A stretch of DNA of 64,000 nt from Proteus vulgaris. Its GTDB lineage: Bacteria > Pseudomonadota > Gammaproteobacteria > Enterobacterales > Enterobacteriaceae. Every line of letters starts with the position of its first letter. Position 1 is the first letter of the stretch. The stretch is taken from positions 2,418,001-2,482,000 of the forward strand of contig NZ_CP137920.1 of assembly GCF_033708015.1 (NCBI RefSeq), read 5' to 3'. This document shows positions 18,314-27,970 of this stretch, piece after piece. A model generated the notes under the pieces. That model was not told where the DNA came from, did no database searches, and saw only the letters and a program-made list of their open reading frames with translations. The position numbers were made by a program, and so were the translations under genes.

Positions 18314-18630
18314 ATTATAAGCATTCGCTTAAATACGATAACAAGACAGGGAGTTGTTGTTATAAAATTCGCAATCAATTATCTCTATGAGTAAATTTAG
18401 CATAACTTTCATAATGAAAGATAAACGCTTCCTCGACAGACTTCAGATAATTTGCATTATTTCGCTCTAAACGGGATGTAAAATGACCTTATATTATTTA
18501 AATACACATTTTGCCAACGATGAGAGATAGCTATCCATTAATATGGATTTCTCTGTCTGCTATTTTTTGTATAAGATTAGGGAGTTAATTTTGATTTTTA
18601 CCTTAACTTCATTGATAGAATGGAACTGTA
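18314..18630. promoter_or_regulatory. Divergent regulatory region mgrB / AraC-type gene
   Basis: 317 bases without a gene. At the left it has the mgrB -10 element on minus. At 18523-18554 there is an interrupted hairpin (AGAGA...ATCCAT-TAAT-ATGGAT...TCTCT) followed by a T-run at 18563-18568, which may be a leader terminator or an operator for the downstream regulator. No clear PhoP box or marbox could be assigned. Confidence 0.5.
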
Positions 18631-19017
18631 ATGCCACAAGATAATCATCTCGCATTGGTTTGCGCGCTAAGTAAATGGATTGAGGAGCATTTAGGTCGTG
18701 TTATCCATCTTGAAGAGTTGGCGGCTTATTCTGGGTATTCTCTTTGGCATATGCAGAAAATCTTTAAAGAAGTCACAGGCACCTCTTTAGGTAAGTATAT
18801 CCGTCAGCGTAGATTAGCTGGTGCTATTCATCTATTGCGTACCAGTGAGCGCTCTATCTTCGATATTGCCCTTGATTTCGGCTTTGGTTCACAATCTCAC
18901 TTTACTTATATGTTTCGTAAAGAGTATGGCATCACACCTTTCGACTTTCGACAAAATCAAGAGATCGTTTTAGAAACCAAACAACCTTTACATTTACAAT
19001 CGCCTTGTGCTGATTAA
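18631..19017 (+). CDS. AraC-family regulator of the MarA/SoxS/Rob (PqrA) size class
   Basis: 128 residues made almost entirely of the AraC DNA-binding domain, two helix-turn-helices with the signature IFDIALDFGFGSQSHFTYMFRKEYGITPFDFR near 75-107. There is no effector-binding domain, as in MarA, SoxS and the Proteus vulgaris PqrA. Such proteins activate drug-efflux and stress promoters as monomers. I do not assign a name because MarA, SoxS and PqrA cannot be told apart by eye. A GGAA ribosome site precedes the ATG. Confidence 0.85.
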   Translation: MPQDNHLALVCALSKWIEEHLGRVIHLEELAAYSGYSLWHMQKIFKEVTGTSLGKYIRQRRLAGAIHLLRTSERSIFDIALDFGFGSQSHFTYMFRKEYGITPFDFRQNQEIVLETKQPLHLQSPCAD

Positions 19018-19144
19018 CCCTTCTATTTATGTGACATTATACAGATAGCCTTTAATGTCACATAAATAATACGCAAGCTATGTGATGATAGACCGCTTCG
19101 CCCTTCCTTTATCATGATTGCTTTTATTTAATATGGGGATGCTA

Positions 19145-19951
19145 ATGAGTATTAAGCTTATCGCTATTGATTTAGATGGAACCTTGCTTAACAAACAACA
19201 CGAAATTACGCCAGAAGTAAAACAAGCAGTTCAGCGAGCAAAAGAGGCGGGAGTTAAGATTGTTCTGGCTTCAGGGCGCTCCTTTAATGGCATCTCTCCC
19301 TATTTAAAAACACTCGGTCTTGATACCTCTGATTGTTACTGTATCAGCAATAATGGTAGCCAAATCCATCAAGCAGATAATGGTGAAGTTATTATTCAAG
19401 ATCTGCTCAATTTTGAAGATTACCTCTATTTTGAAAATCTCGCTCGTGAGATTGGTGTCCATTTTCACGTTATCAGCGATAATAAGATTTATACCACCAA
19501 CCGTCATATTAGCCATTTCACGTGCCAAGAAGCCTTTTTATCTTGGACTCCACTCTATTATCGTCCACTAAATGAAATGCAAACTGATATGTATTTTAGT
19601 AAGTTTATGATTGTGGATGCACCTGCCGTTTTGGATAATGCCATTCAATATCTTCCTGCTAATATTTATGAACAATACAGCATATTACGTAGCGCCCCTT
19701 ATTTTATTGAAGTGTTAAACACCCATGTCAACAAAGGGAGTGCGGTACAAAAAGTCGCTGAACATTTGAAAATCACACCAGAAAAAATCATGTGTATTGG
19801 TGATCAAGGTAATGATTTAGCAATGCTGAAATATGCGGGTTTAAGCGTTGCGATGGGAAATGCTCCTGAAGAAGTGAAAAAAGTCGCTAAATTCGTCACA
19901 CTTTCTAATGAAGAGCACGGCGTTGCAGTGGCGATCAATAAATTTATTTAA
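19145..19951 (+). CDS. yidA: HAD-family sugar phosphatase YidA
   Basis: 268 residues, close to E. coli YidA (270), a Cof-type HAD phosphatase acting on sugar phosphates. Motif I IDLDGTLL (D9, D11) is at the start, LASGRSF is motif II, and GDQGNDLAML near the C-terminus is motif IV. The start is placed at 19145 because GGGGA lies seven bases upstream; the in-frame ATG at 19118 has no ribosome site and would add a non-homologous extension. Confidence 0.9.
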   Translation: MSIKLIAIDLDGTLLNKQHEITPEVKQAVQRAKEAGVKIVLASGRSFNGISPYLKTLGLDTSDCYCISNNGSQIHQADNGEVIIQDLLNFEDYLYFENLAREIGVHFHVISDNKIYTTNRHISHFTCQEAFLSWTPLYYRPLNEMQTDMYFSKFMIVDAPAVLDNAIQYLPANIYEQYSILRSAPYFIEVLNTHVNKGSAVQKVAEHLKITPEKIMCIGDQGNDLAMLKYAGLSVAMGNAPEEVKKVAKFVTLSNEEHGVAVAINKFI

Positions 19952-20253
19952 ACACGATCTTTTTTGTGTTTTATCGCGAATGTCTACAAAATTATATAGC
20001 AATTGTGATCCTTCGCAGAGGATCACACTGCTTTTCGACCAAAAACATAGCCTTTTATGATTCTATAATTGCTGTTAAATGAGCGTTAAATCTGCCTTTC
20101 TTCTTACATATCCTTCAGAATTTGTTACTATCAATTCACTTTTCGTTATTCAAACTGCATTTTCACAACATATTAAGCTGTTAATTAGGCTAGATGTAGA
20201 ATAACAAATATAAATCATTTATATATTTTCTTCACAGACAGGTAGTTTAAGTT
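19952..20253. other. Intergenic region yidA-brnQ
   Basis: No gene. It holds a 7-bp hairpin GTGATCC/GGATCAC (20005-20011 and 20020-20026) with a short T-run 6 bases later, a weak terminator candidate for yidA. The remainder is AT-rich and would carry the brnQ promoter. Confidence 0.5.
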
Positions 20254-21606
20254 ATGCTTTCTACAAAAGATATGCTCGTTCTTGGAATGATGGTTTTTGC
20301 ACTCTTCCTTGGCGCTGGCAATATTATTTTCCCCCCTATGGCGGGTTTTCAATCGGGAAACCTCTGGTTTAGTACGTCTTTAGGTTTCCTCGTTACGGGT
20401 GTCTTACTCCCTTTCCTAACCTTAGTTATTGTTGCAATTCGTGGACGCGGTGAACGCCTTTCTGTTGATTTACCTTCATGGGTTGCCGTCATTTTCTGGG
20501 TAGCACTGTATCTTATCGTAGGTTCCACTTTTGCGATGCCTCGTGTCACTAATACCGCTTATGAAATGGGTTTTTTACCTTTAGGACTTATTGAGAAAAA
20601 TACGGCAACGCACCTTACTTTTGCACTTGTTTTCAATATCACAAGTATGTTCTTCATGCTCAAACAAGGCACAATGATAAGCGCCATTGGTAAGTTTATG
20701 ACGCCCGCACTGTTAGTCTTACTGGTGGTTGTGGGCATTGCGGTTGTGGCAAAACCGATTTCCCCGATTGGTGAACCAACAGGCCTTTATGCTGTAAATG
20801 GCTTCTTTTCTGGCTTTATTGATGGTTATCAAACCATGGATGTCCTTTCTGCCATGGCATTTGGAGGGATTGTTGCCCGTGCTTTATATACTAAAGGTAT
20901 CACTGAACCACGCCAAATCGGTTTTATTACCGTAAAAGCAGGTATGATTTCAGTCTTACTGTTAGCCGCACTTTATCTGTGTCTTTTCTACTTAGGGGCA
21001 ACAAGCTATTCTGTTTCTGTTTTTGCTGATCCTGCACTCAATGCCACTAACGGTGGTCAAATTTTCTCACGTTATGTTGATGCATTATTTGGCTCTGTGG
21101 GAACTTGGTTGATGGGCGGTATTGTTTTATTAGCCAGTATGACAACACTTGTCGGTGTCACTAGTGCGGCGGCTGACTACTTTGCGACATTCCATCACCG
21201 TTTAGGCTATCGCTTTTGGGTTGTGATATTTACATTAATGACCACAATCGTATCAACGTTTGGTCTTGATACATTATTACGAGTCACTATTCCTGCATTA
21301 TTAATGATTTATCCAACATCAGTCACTTTGGTATTACTGCAATTTATCCGTAACAAATTAAAAGCGCCTCGCTTTACCTATCGCTTTACAATTGCAATCA
21401 TTGTCTTAATGAGCCTTTTCGATACATTAAAACAATTGAAGTGGTTAAATGCTGATTTACTGCAATTATTTAGCTATATCCCTCTGTCTGATTATGGCTT
21501 AGGTTGGGTATTACCAGGTATCATTGCATTCGTTATTTCATTAATCATCAGTCTCAATTTTAAAGAAACTGAACCTGAAATTGCTACTTCTAATACTATA
21601 AAATAA
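20254..21606 (+). CDS. brnQ: Branched-chain amino acid transporter BrnQ (LIVCS family)
   Basis: 450 residues, about 12 membrane segments. The N-terminal GMMVFALFLGAGNIIFPPMAG is the LIVCS family signature. BrnQ imports leucine, isoleucine and valine by cation symport across the inner membrane. The gene stands alone with a strong terminator behind it. The sequence diverges from E. coli BrnQ enough that it could be one of several paralogues common in this family. Confidence 0.9.
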   Translation: MLSTKDMLVLGMMVFALFLGAGNIIFPPMAGFQSGNLWFSTSLGFLVTGVLLPFLTLVIVAIRGRGERLSVDLPSWVAVIFWVALYLIVGSTFAMPRVTNTAYEMGFLPLGLIEKNTATHLTFALVFNITSMFFMLKQGTMISAIGKFMTPALLVLLVVVGIAVVAKPISPIGEPTGLYAVNGFFSGFIDGYQTMDVLSAMAFGGIVARALYTKGITEPRQIGFITVKAGMISVLLLAALYLCLFYLGATSYSVSVFADPALNATNGGQIFSRYVDALFGSVGTWLMGGIVLLASMTTLVGVTSAAADYFATFHHRLGYRFWVVIFTLMTTIVSTFGLDTLLRVTIPALLMIYPTSVTLVLLQFIRNKLKAPRFTYRFTIAIIVLMSLFDTLKQLKWLNADLLQLFSYIPLSDYGLGWVLPGIIAFVISLIISLNFKETEPEIATSNTIK

Positions 21607-21610
21607 ATAA

Positions 21611-21649
21611 TTAGCCCCAAAGCAGATATCTGCTTTGGGGCTAATTTTT
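21611..21649. terminator. Strong bidirectional terminator brnQ/amiD
   Basis: Near-perfect palindrome TTAGCCCCAAAGCAGA with its complement (21611-21644), flanked by A/T tracts, between the convergent genes brnQ and amiD. Confidence 0.9.
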
Positions 21650-21681
21650 AATCACTATTAACTCATTGAATACTCTGTTAC

Positions 21682-22545
21682 CTACATAACGGGTTGTATC
21701 CATTTCGTTCGATATTTATCAATCAATGCCATTAAAATTGCTTCTGATTGCGCATCAGGAATACCTTTAATATCACTTGCTCTAAAATGCATCTGAAATG
21801 CGCTGACTACTTTCTGTGTCTCAGGATCTAATACGCCACTCGTAGGTGTTTGATAACCATATTTCGCTAAAAGAGTTTGGAAATTAGCAATATCAACAGG
21901 CTCAGCGCTTTCTCTTCCCGCTAAATAAAAAGTCACGGTATCGTCATCAGGCCAAGCGCCTATTCCCTGTTTTGCTAACTCAGCCCATGGGAAAAGTGGT
22001 CCAGGATCAACCTTGCGTTGTGGTGCAATATCGCTATGGCCAACAACATTTTGTGGTTCAATACCATAACGTTGAATAATATCTTTCATCATAACGGCTA
22101 TTGTGGAAATTTGTTCTGAAGTATAAGGAAACCATTTTCTTAATTTTCCCTGATCTTCATAACCATAATTGACTATTTCAATACCGATAGAACCATCATT
22201 CAAACCAGCACTATTTCCCCACTGGCTTAAACCTGCATGCCATGCTCTTTTATCTTCACTGACTAGATAGTAAACAACGGGTTTATTATCAACTAATTCT
22301 GGTTTAGAAGGGATTAGATAATGGCTACTCACATTCCCCGACGTTAACGTTTTTAACGATCCTTCATCATCCATTGCGGTATAGTGCATGACTAAAAATT
22401 TTACACGATTATCTTGCCCTGGGTTATTAGGAACAACTTGCGCAATATAGCTACCTCTATCAATAAGCTGAGGTTGCTGAGAGCAACCTGAAAGCAATCC
22501 CAAAGTAATAAGTAAGCCTAAGCTATAGCGATTAAAATTCATCAT
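21682..22545 (-). CDS. amiD: Outer-membrane N-acetylmuramoyl-L-alanine amidase AmiD
   Basis: 287 residues (E. coli AmiD 276). It has a lipoprotein signal with the lipobox LSGC (C21), then an Ami_2 zinc amidase domain with HYTAMD and the GHSDIAPQRKVDPGPLFPW metal/active-site segment, and a C-terminal peptidoglycan-binding helical domain. It cleaves the amide bond between MurNAc and L-Ala, including anhydro-muropeptides, in the periplasm. The residue after the lipid cysteine is Ser, consistent with outer-membrane sorting. Confidence 0.92.
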   Translation of the reverse strand: MMNFNRYSLGLLITLGLLSGCSQQPQLIDRGSYIAQVVPNNPGQDNRVKFLVMHYTAMDDEGSLKTLTSGNVSSHYLIPSKPELVDNKPVVYYLVSEDKRAWHAGLSQWGNSAGLNDGSIGIEIVNYGYEDQGKLRKWFPYTSEQISTIAVMMKDIIQRYGIEPQNVVGHSDIAPQRKVDPGPLFPWAELAKQGIGAWPDDDTVTFYLAGRESAEPVDIANFQTLLAKYGYQTPTSGVLDPETQKVVSAFQMHFRASDIKGIPDAQSEAILMALIDKYRTKWIQPVM

Positions 22546-22591
22546 CCATCCTGAATAATGTTAAACAGTAAATTTAAGGCTAAATTGTAGA

Positions 22592-22621
22592 CAAAAAACC
22601 CATATTAAAGAATATGGGTTT
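22592..22621 (-). terminator. Terminator of the alanine/glycine symporter gene
   Basis: Stem AACCCATATT/AATATGGGTT (22597-22606 and 22611-22620) followed on the minus strand by six T. Confidence 0.85.
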
Positions 22622-22649
22622 TAAGTTTTGGTTGTTTTTTATTATTACT

Positions 22650-24122
22650 TCAGTTATTACCTACTTTTTCACATCGAACTAAAGGTTCATCAGGAACAAT
22701 ATTCTCATCCCAAATACCTTCTTCAATATCATCTTTCAACTCTGGATATTGTCGAATATCAAATGTAGGCAGTAAACCGGCTTGACGCTGCTGGTTATAA
22801 TCTTTAACTAATTTTAAGGCGACACCAGAAAGCAATATGATTGCGATTAAATTAGTCATCGCCATTAATCCCATAGAGAGATCTGCCATTTTCCAAACAA
22901 GCGGCATATCCGCTAAAGCCCCAAACATCACCATAGCTAAAACCGCTGAACGTAAAAGAAATAGCCCTGTCGTGTGATTACGCCCAAGGAAAATCATATT
23001 ACTCTCAGCATAAGCATAATTGGCAATAATAGAGGTAAACGCGAAGAAGAAAATTGCAATCGCAATAAAAGTACTCCCCCAACCTCCCACACTCGATGAC
23101 AATGCCAATTGTGTTAATTGAATACCGTTAATCCCTTCGGGATAACTGTCGAGCACCCCAGATGATAAAATGATCACCGCAGTGGCACTACAAATAACCA
23201 AGGTATCCATAAAAACCCCTAGCATTTGGATATAACCTTGAGATGCAGGATGTGGTGGATACGGTGTAGCTGAAGCAGCCGCATTAGGTGCTGATCCCAT
23301 ACCCGCTTCATTAGAAAAGAGACCGCGTTGAATACCTTGAGTCATCGCTTGACTAATACCATAGCCAATCGCACCGGCTGCGGCTTCTTGTAAGCCAAAA
23401 GCACTTTTAAAGATTAAAATGAAAACTTCAGGTAAACGCTCAATATGATCTGCAACGACCCAAAATGCTAATAATAAATAAGCCGTTGCCATAATAGGAA
23501 CGACTAATTCAGCAACTCGTGCGATCCAACGCAGACCACCAAAAATAATAAATCCGCTGGTTAGTACTAAAAAGATCCCTACATAGAGTGGTTCAAAATT
23601 AAAGGCTGAAGCTGTGGCTTGAGCAATAGAATTGGCTTGAACAGCATTAAAAACTAAACCAAAGGCGATAATTAAGAAAATGGCGAAGAGAACCCCCATC
23701 CAGCGCATTTTCAATCCTTTCGTCATATAATAAGCAGGACCGCCACGGTAATTCCCATCATCATCTTTTGTTTTATAAAGTTGTGCTAATGTACTTTCTA
23801 TTAACGATGTTGCCATGCCAATTAAAGCAACGACCCACATCCAAAAAATAGCACCAGGGCCGCCCGCTGTTAAAGCAATAGCGACCCCCGTCAAGTTTCC
23901 AGTACCTACACGCGCAGCTAAACTGGTGCATAATGCCTGAAAGGAAGAGATCCCTGATTTATCTGACTTATGGCTATTTTTTAAAATAGAGAACATATGA
24001 CTAAAATGTCGGATTTGTATAAATCCGGTACGGATAGTAAAGTAAATACCGACTCCAAGAAGTAAGTAGATAAGAACATATCCCCATAAAATGTTATTCG
24101 CAAAGTTTATTAGCCCTGTCAA
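22650..24122 (-). CDS. Alanine/glycine:cation symporter (AgcS family)
   Basis: 490 residues, about 10-11 membrane segments. RGLFSNEAGMGSAPNAAA near residue 275 is the AgcS signature; ARVGTGNLTGVAIAL is also typical. The family imports alanine or glycine with sodium or protons. Translation appears to start at TTG, with AAGGGG six bases upstream and no nearby ATG; E. coli homologues are AlsT/YaaJ. A 14-bp palindrome lies about 155 bases upstream and could be an operator. Confidence 0.9.
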   Translation of the reverse strand: MTGLINFANNILWGYVLIYLLLGVGIYFTIRTGFIQIRHFSHMFSILKNSHKSDKSGISSFQALCTSLAARVGTGNLTGVAIALTAGGPGAIFWMWVVALIGMATSLIESTLAQLYKTKDDDGNYRGGPAYYMTKGLKMRWMGVLFAIFLIIAFGLVFNAVQANSIAQATASAFNFEPLYVGIFLVLTSGFIIFGGLRWIARVAELVVPIMATAYLLLAFWVVADHIERLPEVFILIFKSAFGLQEAAAGAIGYGISQAMTQGIQRGLFSNEAGMGSAPNAAASATPYPPHPASQGYIQMLGVFMDTLVICSATAVIILSSGVLDSYPEGINGIQLTQLALSSSVGGWGSTFIAIAIFFFAFTSIIANYAYAESNMIFLGRNHTTGLFLLRSAVLAMVMFGALADMPLVWKMADLSMGLMAMTNLIAIILLSGVALKLVKDYNQQRQAGLLPTFDIRQYPELKDDIEEGIWDENIVPDEPLVRCEKVGNN

Positions 24123-24929
24123 ATTAATCCCCTTATATAATAACGTATATAGCCTATCCTTACATCGCTATTGAAATAAAAAAGTAAGCAGATATCGTAT
24201 AATTGAGTCAATTACTGATCCGAATCCGTCTTAAAGTAATATCAAAGATTACTGTGTGAAAAGCGAAGCAAATGTAACACAATATTGTGTGATATGTATA
24301 TTTTTTGTTTATTTTTTTGCGTGTTATTATTTTATTTTAATTATCTCATTAACTAGAACAAACAATATTAAAAAATAAAAAAACCATATATATCATTATG
24401 ATAAATAATCATTTCTTTATTTCATTAACTCGATAAAGTAAAGTAAATACTTTAGTCATTAAGTTAATCAGTCATTTTAGAAAAAAGAACGAGTAGATTA
24501 AAAAAACATCAATTAATAATTTTTTCTATTTATCTAAAATAAGATTTAAATGAACGATTAAAATGGTTAATTAAGGTTCTTTTTAATATTCAATTTAACA
24601 TTTAAGTTGTTAACATTTTAGAAATAAAGATTTTTACAGCAATTAACAATAAATATTTTATATTGAAAAACAAATAAAATTCTTTAATATTAATAAGATA
24701 TTAGAACAAGAGAAGAAATAAACTTAACTTCTTTATTTTATCACGTTTCTTTTAATACATTAATTATCATATGGATTGTTATCTTTCGTTTTTAATGAAT
24801 ACTGTTAATGGATTTCTCTTCTCTTTTTTATTCACTTACTATTCATTAATAACCTTATTCTTTTTTGAATATTAATTAAAATTTAATAACACTTAATTTT
24901 ATATTAATAAAAAAATGTATAATCACGTA
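24123..24929. other. AT-rich intergenic region with a 14-bp palindrome
   Basis: About 800 bases without a convincing gene. ACACAATATTGTGT (24277-24290) is a perfect palindrome upstream of the symporter gene and may bind a regulator. The remainder is very AT-rich with many A/T tracts, and I see no other structure until the sRNA promoter at its right end (TATAAT at 24918-24923). Confidence 0.5.
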
Positions 24930-25028
24930 AGTTTACCTATTAACCATTAAGTTAATTTTATTTATACTATGTTTTTCCCTGGTGTTGTATTATTTTTCGC
25001 CCTGTTTCCCCAACAGGGCATTTTTTTT
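24930..25028 (+). ncRNA. arcZ: ArcZ-like Hfq-dependent small RNA
   Basis: A perfect -10 TATAAT at 24918-24923 is followed by about 99 nt that end in a Rho-independent terminator (GCCCTGTT 24999-25006 with AACAGGGC 25012-25019, then eight T). Just before it lies TTTTTCCCTGGTGTTG (24972-24987), which contains the ArcZ seed TTTCCCTGGTGTTG, used in E. coli to activate rpoS and repress other mRNAs, and spaced from the terminator much as in ArcZ. The 5' half does not resemble E. coli ArcZ. The locus is next to holE, not arcB as in E. coli, so it could be the sole copy or a paralogue. Confidence 0.72.
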
Positions 25029-25468
25029 ATCTCAATATTTCAGTGTATTATCATAACCCCTTGTCAAACAATAGAAAATAAAAAAACATGAAATGTCCAA
25101 TTTATAAATTAATATTATTTACCTATTTTTAATACAAAATCCCACTCTCTTTTCATTGATCTAAATCAAATTAAACATTCATATTATTTATTCTTTGCAT
25201 AAAAAAACCGCATTTTCTCTATTTTAAAATCTATTTAATCCATGTTGAAAATGCCCATTTTATCATTCGCTTTATTTAAGTTACCTATAAAGTAGTATAA
25301 CAATTAAAGAGAGATAAAATTTTATTGTTATATTTAATCGCTTTGATTAAAAATTGTTCCAAATAAAATGTATTATTTTTACTTCACATAAATGACTAAT
25401 ATCTTTCTTTGCTTGCATTAATAAGCATCCTCTTTTACCTTACTGATATTGTTATAGAGGGAAAGATA
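25029..25468. other. AT-rich intergenic region upstream of holE
   Basis: 440 bases with no recognisable gene, repeat or RNA. The holE promoter must lie here. GAGGGA directly before holE is its ribosome site. Confidence 0.5.
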
Positions 25469-25702
25469 ATGAGTTATAACCTTTCAGAATTAACACAAGA
25501 AGAAAAAGATAAGCTAAATATAAGTTTAGCGGCTTCAGGCGTCGCTTTTAAAGAGCGCTATAATATGCCCGTTGTCGCCGAGGTCGTTTTAAGAGAACAA
25601 CCTCAAGCATTTCAAGCCTTCTTTCAAGAAAGACTCGCATTTTATCGTGCAAGAAGCCAACACTATACTCGTTTACCTTATGAACCACCGGTAAAAAAAT
25701 AG
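25469..25702 (+). CDS. holE: DNA polymerase III theta subunit
   Basis: 77 residues (E. coli theta 76). Theta binds the epsilon proofreading subunit in the polymerase III core and stabilises it. The segment ASGVAFKERYNMPVVAEVV is nearly identical to E. coli AAGVAFKERYNMPVIAEAV, and the C-terminal LPYEP is conserved. The start is set by GAGGGAAAG just upstream of ATG 25469; the upstream in-frame codons are hydrophobic and unlike theta. Nearby yebF and yoaH fit the E. coli neighbourhood. Confidence 0.95.
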   Translation: MSYNLSELTQEEKDKLNISLAASGVAFKERYNMPVVAEVVLREQPQAFQAFFQERLAFYRARSQHYTRLPYEPPVKK

Positions 25703-25739
25703 CCCACAATTTTCCATTATTTTGATAGTGGTAAAAAAA

Positions 25740-25766
25740 GAGATAAACCTAGGTTTATCTCTTTTT
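25740..25766. terminator. Terminator holE/yebF
   Basis: Palindrome GAGATAAACC/GGTTTATCTC (25740-25761, two-base loop) flanked by A and T tracts, between convergent holE and yebF. Confidence 0.85.
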
Positions 25767-25805
25767 CTTTCAATTAATTAGCTATAACTTACTATCACCT
25801 ATCTA

Positions 25806-26195
25806 TTATTTAGGAGAAACATAAGTGATGGTATTATTATCACAATTAACTTGAACGTTGTAACGAAGATCTGTTCTCGCCCCTCTGACATTCAATACCA
25901 TCTGATAATTATTATCCATTTTAATAATTTCATTAGCATTAATACTTGCAACAGGTTTTGGTCCTAATGCATTTTTATCATCTTGCCAACGCGGTAAACG
26001 ATTTTGTAAATAATCATTTTTTACTCTTGTAACAAGTTGATTATTATCTAAATTAACGCAACTCGCAAAGGGAGCAGAACGTACAATATCTTTATTAACA
26101 TTTTCGATACTTTCTGCAGATGCTCCAAAAGAAACAGCAAGTAAAAGACCTGCTCCAAGTATCCCTATTTGACCAACAAACTTGCTTAATTTCAT
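25806..26195 (-). CDS. yebF: Secreted protein YebF
   Basis: 129 residues (E. coli YebF 118). It has an N-terminal signal peptide cleaved near SFGASA/E. The mature part keeps the family pattern SCVNLD, KNDYLQNRLPRWQDD and VNVRG-like beta strands ending in a second cysteine (VNCD), so one disulfide is likely. E. coli YebF is exported to the medium through outer-membrane porins; its fold is cystatin-like and its role unclear. Assignment rests on spacing of these motifs. Confidence 0.88.
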   Translation of the reverse strand: MKLSKFVGQIGILGAGLLLAVSFGASAESIENVNKDIVRSAPFASCVNLDNNQLVTRVKNDYLQNRLPRWQDDKNALGPKPVASINANEIIKMDNNYQMVLNVRGARTDLRYNVQVNCDNNTITYVSPK

Positions 26196-26291
26196 ATAAC
26201 CTCCCGAAAATATCCTTTAAAACAGGATGTGTTTCCATTAAGCATAGCACATGGGTAATAACACAATTGTGACACTTGTTAAAAAAATGTT

Positions 26292-26474
26292 TTATTCATT
26301 TTCATCATCAAAAACGATAGAAACAGATTCACGGGTTGTATGTTTCTCTCTTAATTCTTGAGCAACTAACTGAATTGCCTCTCCACTGCTCATTCCCTCA
26401 GCCATTAGAGATTGAATTTTTTCTACTGCTTTTTGCTGCTCTTCATGTGTTAATGTAGGCATTCCTAGAAACAT
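26292..26474 (-). CDS. yoaH: Conserved small protein YoaH (UPF0181)
   Basis: 60 residues, matching E. coli YoaH (59) along its length: [20 protein letters not shown] and [15 protein letters not shown]. It is helical and soluble with an acidic tail; function unknown. It is divergent to pabB, exactly as in E. coli. Confidence 0.95.
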   Translation of the reverse strand: MFLGMPTLTHEEQQKAVEKIQSLMAEGMSSGEAIQLVAQELREKHTTRESVSIVFDDENE

Positions 26475-26584
26475 AATGTTACTCTTATCTTTATTAACGT
26501 CTATTTTAGATTTACATGAATGTAATCTGTTTGATTACAATTTTGTGCGAATAATACAACACACTTTGTTTACATGGTCATAAG

Positions 26585-27970
26585 ATGGATATGCAATTAC
26601 AACAACGCGAATTAACGTATACCCCTGAGCTAGCCTTGCGAGTATTTTCCCCTATTGCGTCATTGCCTTGGTCTAGTTTACTTCATTCTGGCTTTGCCGA
26701 ACATCCTCATAATCGTTTTGATATTGTTGTCTCTGATCCTGTTGTGACCTTAGAAACTCGCAAGCAAACAACAACAATTAAAGAAAAAAACGGCACACTA
26801 AAACGTTCCAAAAAAGATCCCTTCACGCTTATTCAATCTGTGTTAGAACAATTCCATTTTCACCCAGAATATAATGAGTCATTACCTTTTTTAGGCGGTG
26901 CTTTAGGTATTTGGAGCTATGATTTAGGACGTCGTTTTGAAAACCTACCTGAAATCGCGAAAAATGAACTTAATTTCGCAGATATGGCAATCGGTATTTA
27001 TGACTGGGCCCTTATTGTCGATCATCACTTAAAAAAAGCGACTTTGATTAGCTATCACGATATTGATGAGCGTTTACAGTGGTTAGAAAGCCAAACATCC
27101 ACAGCGCTCGATTCGCCATTCACCTTAACAAGTGATTGGCAGTCAAACATCAGTAGTGATGAATATAACGAGAAAATTGCTAAAATTCATCAATACTTAC
27201 TTTCGGGTGACTGCTATCAAGTTAATTTGGCTCAGCGTTTTTCTGCAAACTATACAGGTAGTGAATGGAGTGCATTCTTAACATTAAATCAAGCAAATAA
27301 AGCACCATTCTCTTCTTTTATGTGTTTACCCAACAATTTTGTGATGAGTATTTCACCTGAACGCTTTATTCATTTAGCTGATAATAAAATAGAAACACGC
27401 CCAATAAAAGGAACACTACCGCGTAAATCATCACCAGAAGAAGATGATGAACAAGCCCAATTATTAGCAAATTCGCGTAAAGATCGCGCTGAAAACTTAA
27501 TGATTGTAGATTTGATGCGTAATGATATTGGTAAAGTTGCAGTCACAGGCTCAGTAAAAGTGCCAGAGTTATTTGTTGTTGAGCGTTTTCCTGCAGTACA
27601 TCATTTAGTGAGTACGATTACCGCACAATTGCCTTCTCATTTAACAGCAACTGATTTATTAAGAGCGGCTTTCCCCGGTGGTTCTATCACAGGCGCCCCA
27701 AAAATCAGAGCAATGGAAATTATCGAGGAGCTTGAACCCCATCGTCGCCATGGATACTGTGGCGCAATTGGTTATATCAGTTTTTGTGGCACCATGGATA
27801 CCAATATCAGCATCCGTACTTTATTGACTGAAAAAAATAAAATTTACTGCTGGGCTGGTGGTGGTATTGTTGCTGATAGCGTTGCTGAAAAAGAATACCA
27901 AGAAACATTCGATAAACTTGGTCAAATATTAACTGTTTTAAGTGAGTCTACTATCGATGACACCCATTGA
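26585..27970 (+). CDS. pabB: Aminodeoxychorismate synthase component I
   Basis: 461 residues of the chorismate-binding family. PabB aminates chorismate to 4-amino-4-deoxychorismate with ammonia from PabA, for folate synthesis. The PabB-specific lysine is in RPIKGTLPRKSS; SRKDRAENLMIVDLMRNDIG and GGSITGAPKIRAMEIIEELEP are the C-terminal chorismate-site signatures. A second ATG two codons in is an alternative start. The 3' end overlaps nudL by 14 bases, so the two are cotranscribed. Confidence 0.95.
   Translation: MDMQLQQRELTYTPELALRVFSPIASLPWSSLLHSGFAEHPHNRFDIVVSDPVVTLETRKQTTTIKEKNGTLKRSKKDPFTLIQSVLEQFHFHPEYNESLPFLGGALGIWSYDLGRRFENLPEIAKNELNFADMAIGIYDWALIVDHHLKKATLISYHDIDERLQWLESQTSTALDSPFTLTSDWQSNISSDEYNEKIAKIHQYLLSGDCYQVNLAQRFSANYTGSEWSAFLTLNQANKAPFSSFMCLPNNFVMSISPERFIHLADNKIETRPIKGTLPRKSSPEEDDEQAQLLANSRKDRAENLMIVDLMRNDIGKVAVTGSVKVPELFVVERFPAVHHLVSTITAQLPSHLTATDLLRAAFPGGSITGAPKIRAMEIIEELEPHRRHGYCGAIGYISFCGTMDTNISIRTLLTEKNKIYCWAGGGIVADSVAEKEYQETFDKLGQILTVLSESTIDDTH

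Noticed and set aside
18290..18330. PhoP box before mgrB
   Set aside because: Best half-sites have only 4-5 of 6 matches and wrong spacing; only the -10 element is convincing.
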